DNA of 62,000 nt from Cristatella mucedo (lineage: Eukaryota; Bryozoa; Phylactolaemata; Cristatellidae). Of this stretch, positions 60,925 to 62,000 are shown one piece after another. Below the pieces are notes generated by a model, which searched no databases, had not been told where the DNA came from, and worked only from the letters and a program-made list of their open reading frames with translations. The position numbers were made by a program, and so were the translations under genes. Numbering within the stretch: position 1 is the first letter of the stretch; every line of letters begins with the position of its first letter. The stretch spans positions 107,501 to 169,500 of the forward strand of contig WPIO01000067.1 of NCBI GenBank assembly GCA_009760855.2. Reading direction: 5' to 3'.

Positions 60925-61955
60925 GATGGCGCTTTTATGCTGACGATGCTCAGCTAGTATTTGTCATTCAAACCGTTGGAGTCTGCTGCAGCAACTGATA
61001 AACTGAATGCTTGCCTTGCCGACATCCGATCCTGGATGTCGGAAAATTTCCTCAAACTAAATGACGATAAAACTGAACTGCTGCTCATAGGACACCTTAA
61101 GTATGTGACTGGATTAGAAGGCTTTGCTCTTCTAATAAGTGATGCTGTCGTGCGACCATCACTACGTGTTCGAAATTCAGTTGTCGTTTTCGACAGCTGC
61201 CTACATTTTAAAAGCCTCATTCAGAAGTCTGCCTCTACAGCTAGCCATCACGTCAGATCCCTATCTAAGATAAGGAGCTAGCCGTCTTCCATGGTGATTT
61301 GCAAAAAATTTAACTAGCTCCTTAGTTCTGGTTTGGCTTGATTATTGTAATTCCCTTTTGGCTGGGCTACCAAAAAGCAACTAGGCCACTGCAAATGGCT
61401 ATGAATATGGCTGCAAGGCTAGTCTTCAAGTCCCTAGAGGTTTGACAATGCACCCCTTTGCTAAAAGAGCTAGGATGGATGCCGGTTGATCTGGGGATAC
61501 AGAGCCAAGTTCTTATGCTGACCCACAAGGCCTGCCACGGCTTGGCTCCTCCATACCTAGTTGAAGTGTTGTAGCAGTTTAAGCCTCCCTGTGCCCTCAG
61601 TTCCATTCCTGCGCTTAAAGATCGTTAGTGACAGAAACTTTAGCTCTGCAGGTCTTAGGCTGTGGGACTTGCCTCCACGATTCTTATGCAACGACAGCTA
61701 CTCTCCTGCTGCCGACTATAGCTCATCCTTTCCAGCCTTCCTGAACTGTTACCGTCACACTACTCACGACCTCAACTGCTCTCCCGACTCAGCTATGCAT
61801 CTCACTTTCTCTTTGTTGCATGAGACGAAGTCTGTTGGCTACCGAATGTGTACCGAAAGCTGCTTAGGCTGTGAGTGCGCTATACAAAGCTCGCCTGCGT
61901 AACACCCACAGTCTTGTGGCTTTGTGGAGTTACAAACGGAGATTTATTACATTGG
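60925..61955 (+). mobile_element. Second LINE family, 3' half
   Basis: Reads FYADDAQLVF (the F-x-D-D box with the usual A), ACLADIRSWMSENFLKLNDDKTELLLIG, VRPSLRVRNSVVVFDSCLHF, then MAARLVF, GWMPVDLGIQSQVLMLTHKACHGLAPPYL and a YSSSFPAFLN-like C-terminus with stops and frameshifts. The 3' block (GACGAAGTCTGTTGGCTACC, TGCGCTATACAAAGC) recurs in reverse at 26,455 and 41,645. It is a distinct LINE family from the (ATT)n one, and dead in this copy. Confidence 0.82.
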
Positions 61956-62000
61956 GAAGTAGTTGTAATTGGTAGGCAGGAACAGAGGAATAGAAGGGAC

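Overview
This is metazoan nuclear DNA. It has multi-exon genes with GT-AG introns of several kilobases, LINE retrotransposons related to the CR1/L2 group, tRNA-derived SINEs, a SPIN-like hAT fragment, and an exceptional load of microsatellites. No bacterial-type operon, CRISPR array, rRNA or plausible tRNA gene was seen. The one gene I can name is only moderately similar to its vertebrate counterpart and carries extra poly-Ala and poly-Gln stretches, so a non-vertebrate bilaterian is my best guess. The species cannot be fixed from the sequence alone.

Layout. 1-2,900: a long CT tract, a LINE tail and an AT-rich stretch with a possible THAP-domain remnant. 2,900-6,900: a LINE 3' end, a CpG-rich stretch with promoter and splice signals, and a 246-codon reading frame (5,996-6,736) in an exon with a strong acceptor; its product is not recognised. 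7,000-8,800: unassigned sequence with GT and CTG tracts. 8,800-22,000: about 13 kb of GC- and CpG-rich DNA, nearly free of mobile elements until 18.86 kb, with several perfect hairpins and a 64-bp perfect palindrome. 22,000-27,400: SINEs, microsatellites and unassigned sequence.

27,638-50,522 (+): the N-terminal part of an Inscuteable (INSC) homologue, reconstructed as seven exons (27,638-27,824; 31,210-31,273; 41,182-41,311; 44,137-44,189; 46,018-46,135; 48,879-48,995; 50,355-50,522). All junctions agree in phase, giving 276 codons from the ATG at 27,647. The product would link the Par3 polarity complex to LGN/Pins to orient the mitotic spindle. The introns hold most of the repeats, and five of the first seven donors are followed within 30-170 bases by a microsatellite or polypyrimidine tract. 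The C-terminal armadillo exons were not recognised with confidence; one candidate lies at 59,596.

50,600-62,000: GT and CT tracts, a nested LINE-LINE-SINE cluster (55.6-57.0 kb), a possible TATA-driven gene start (58.55-58.75 kb), and a second LINE family at the right edge. I found no undescribed multi-gene system. The most useful results are the hidden INSC gene, the SINE-LINE tail sharing, the SPIN-like hAT element, the perfect palindrome and the CpG-rich block.
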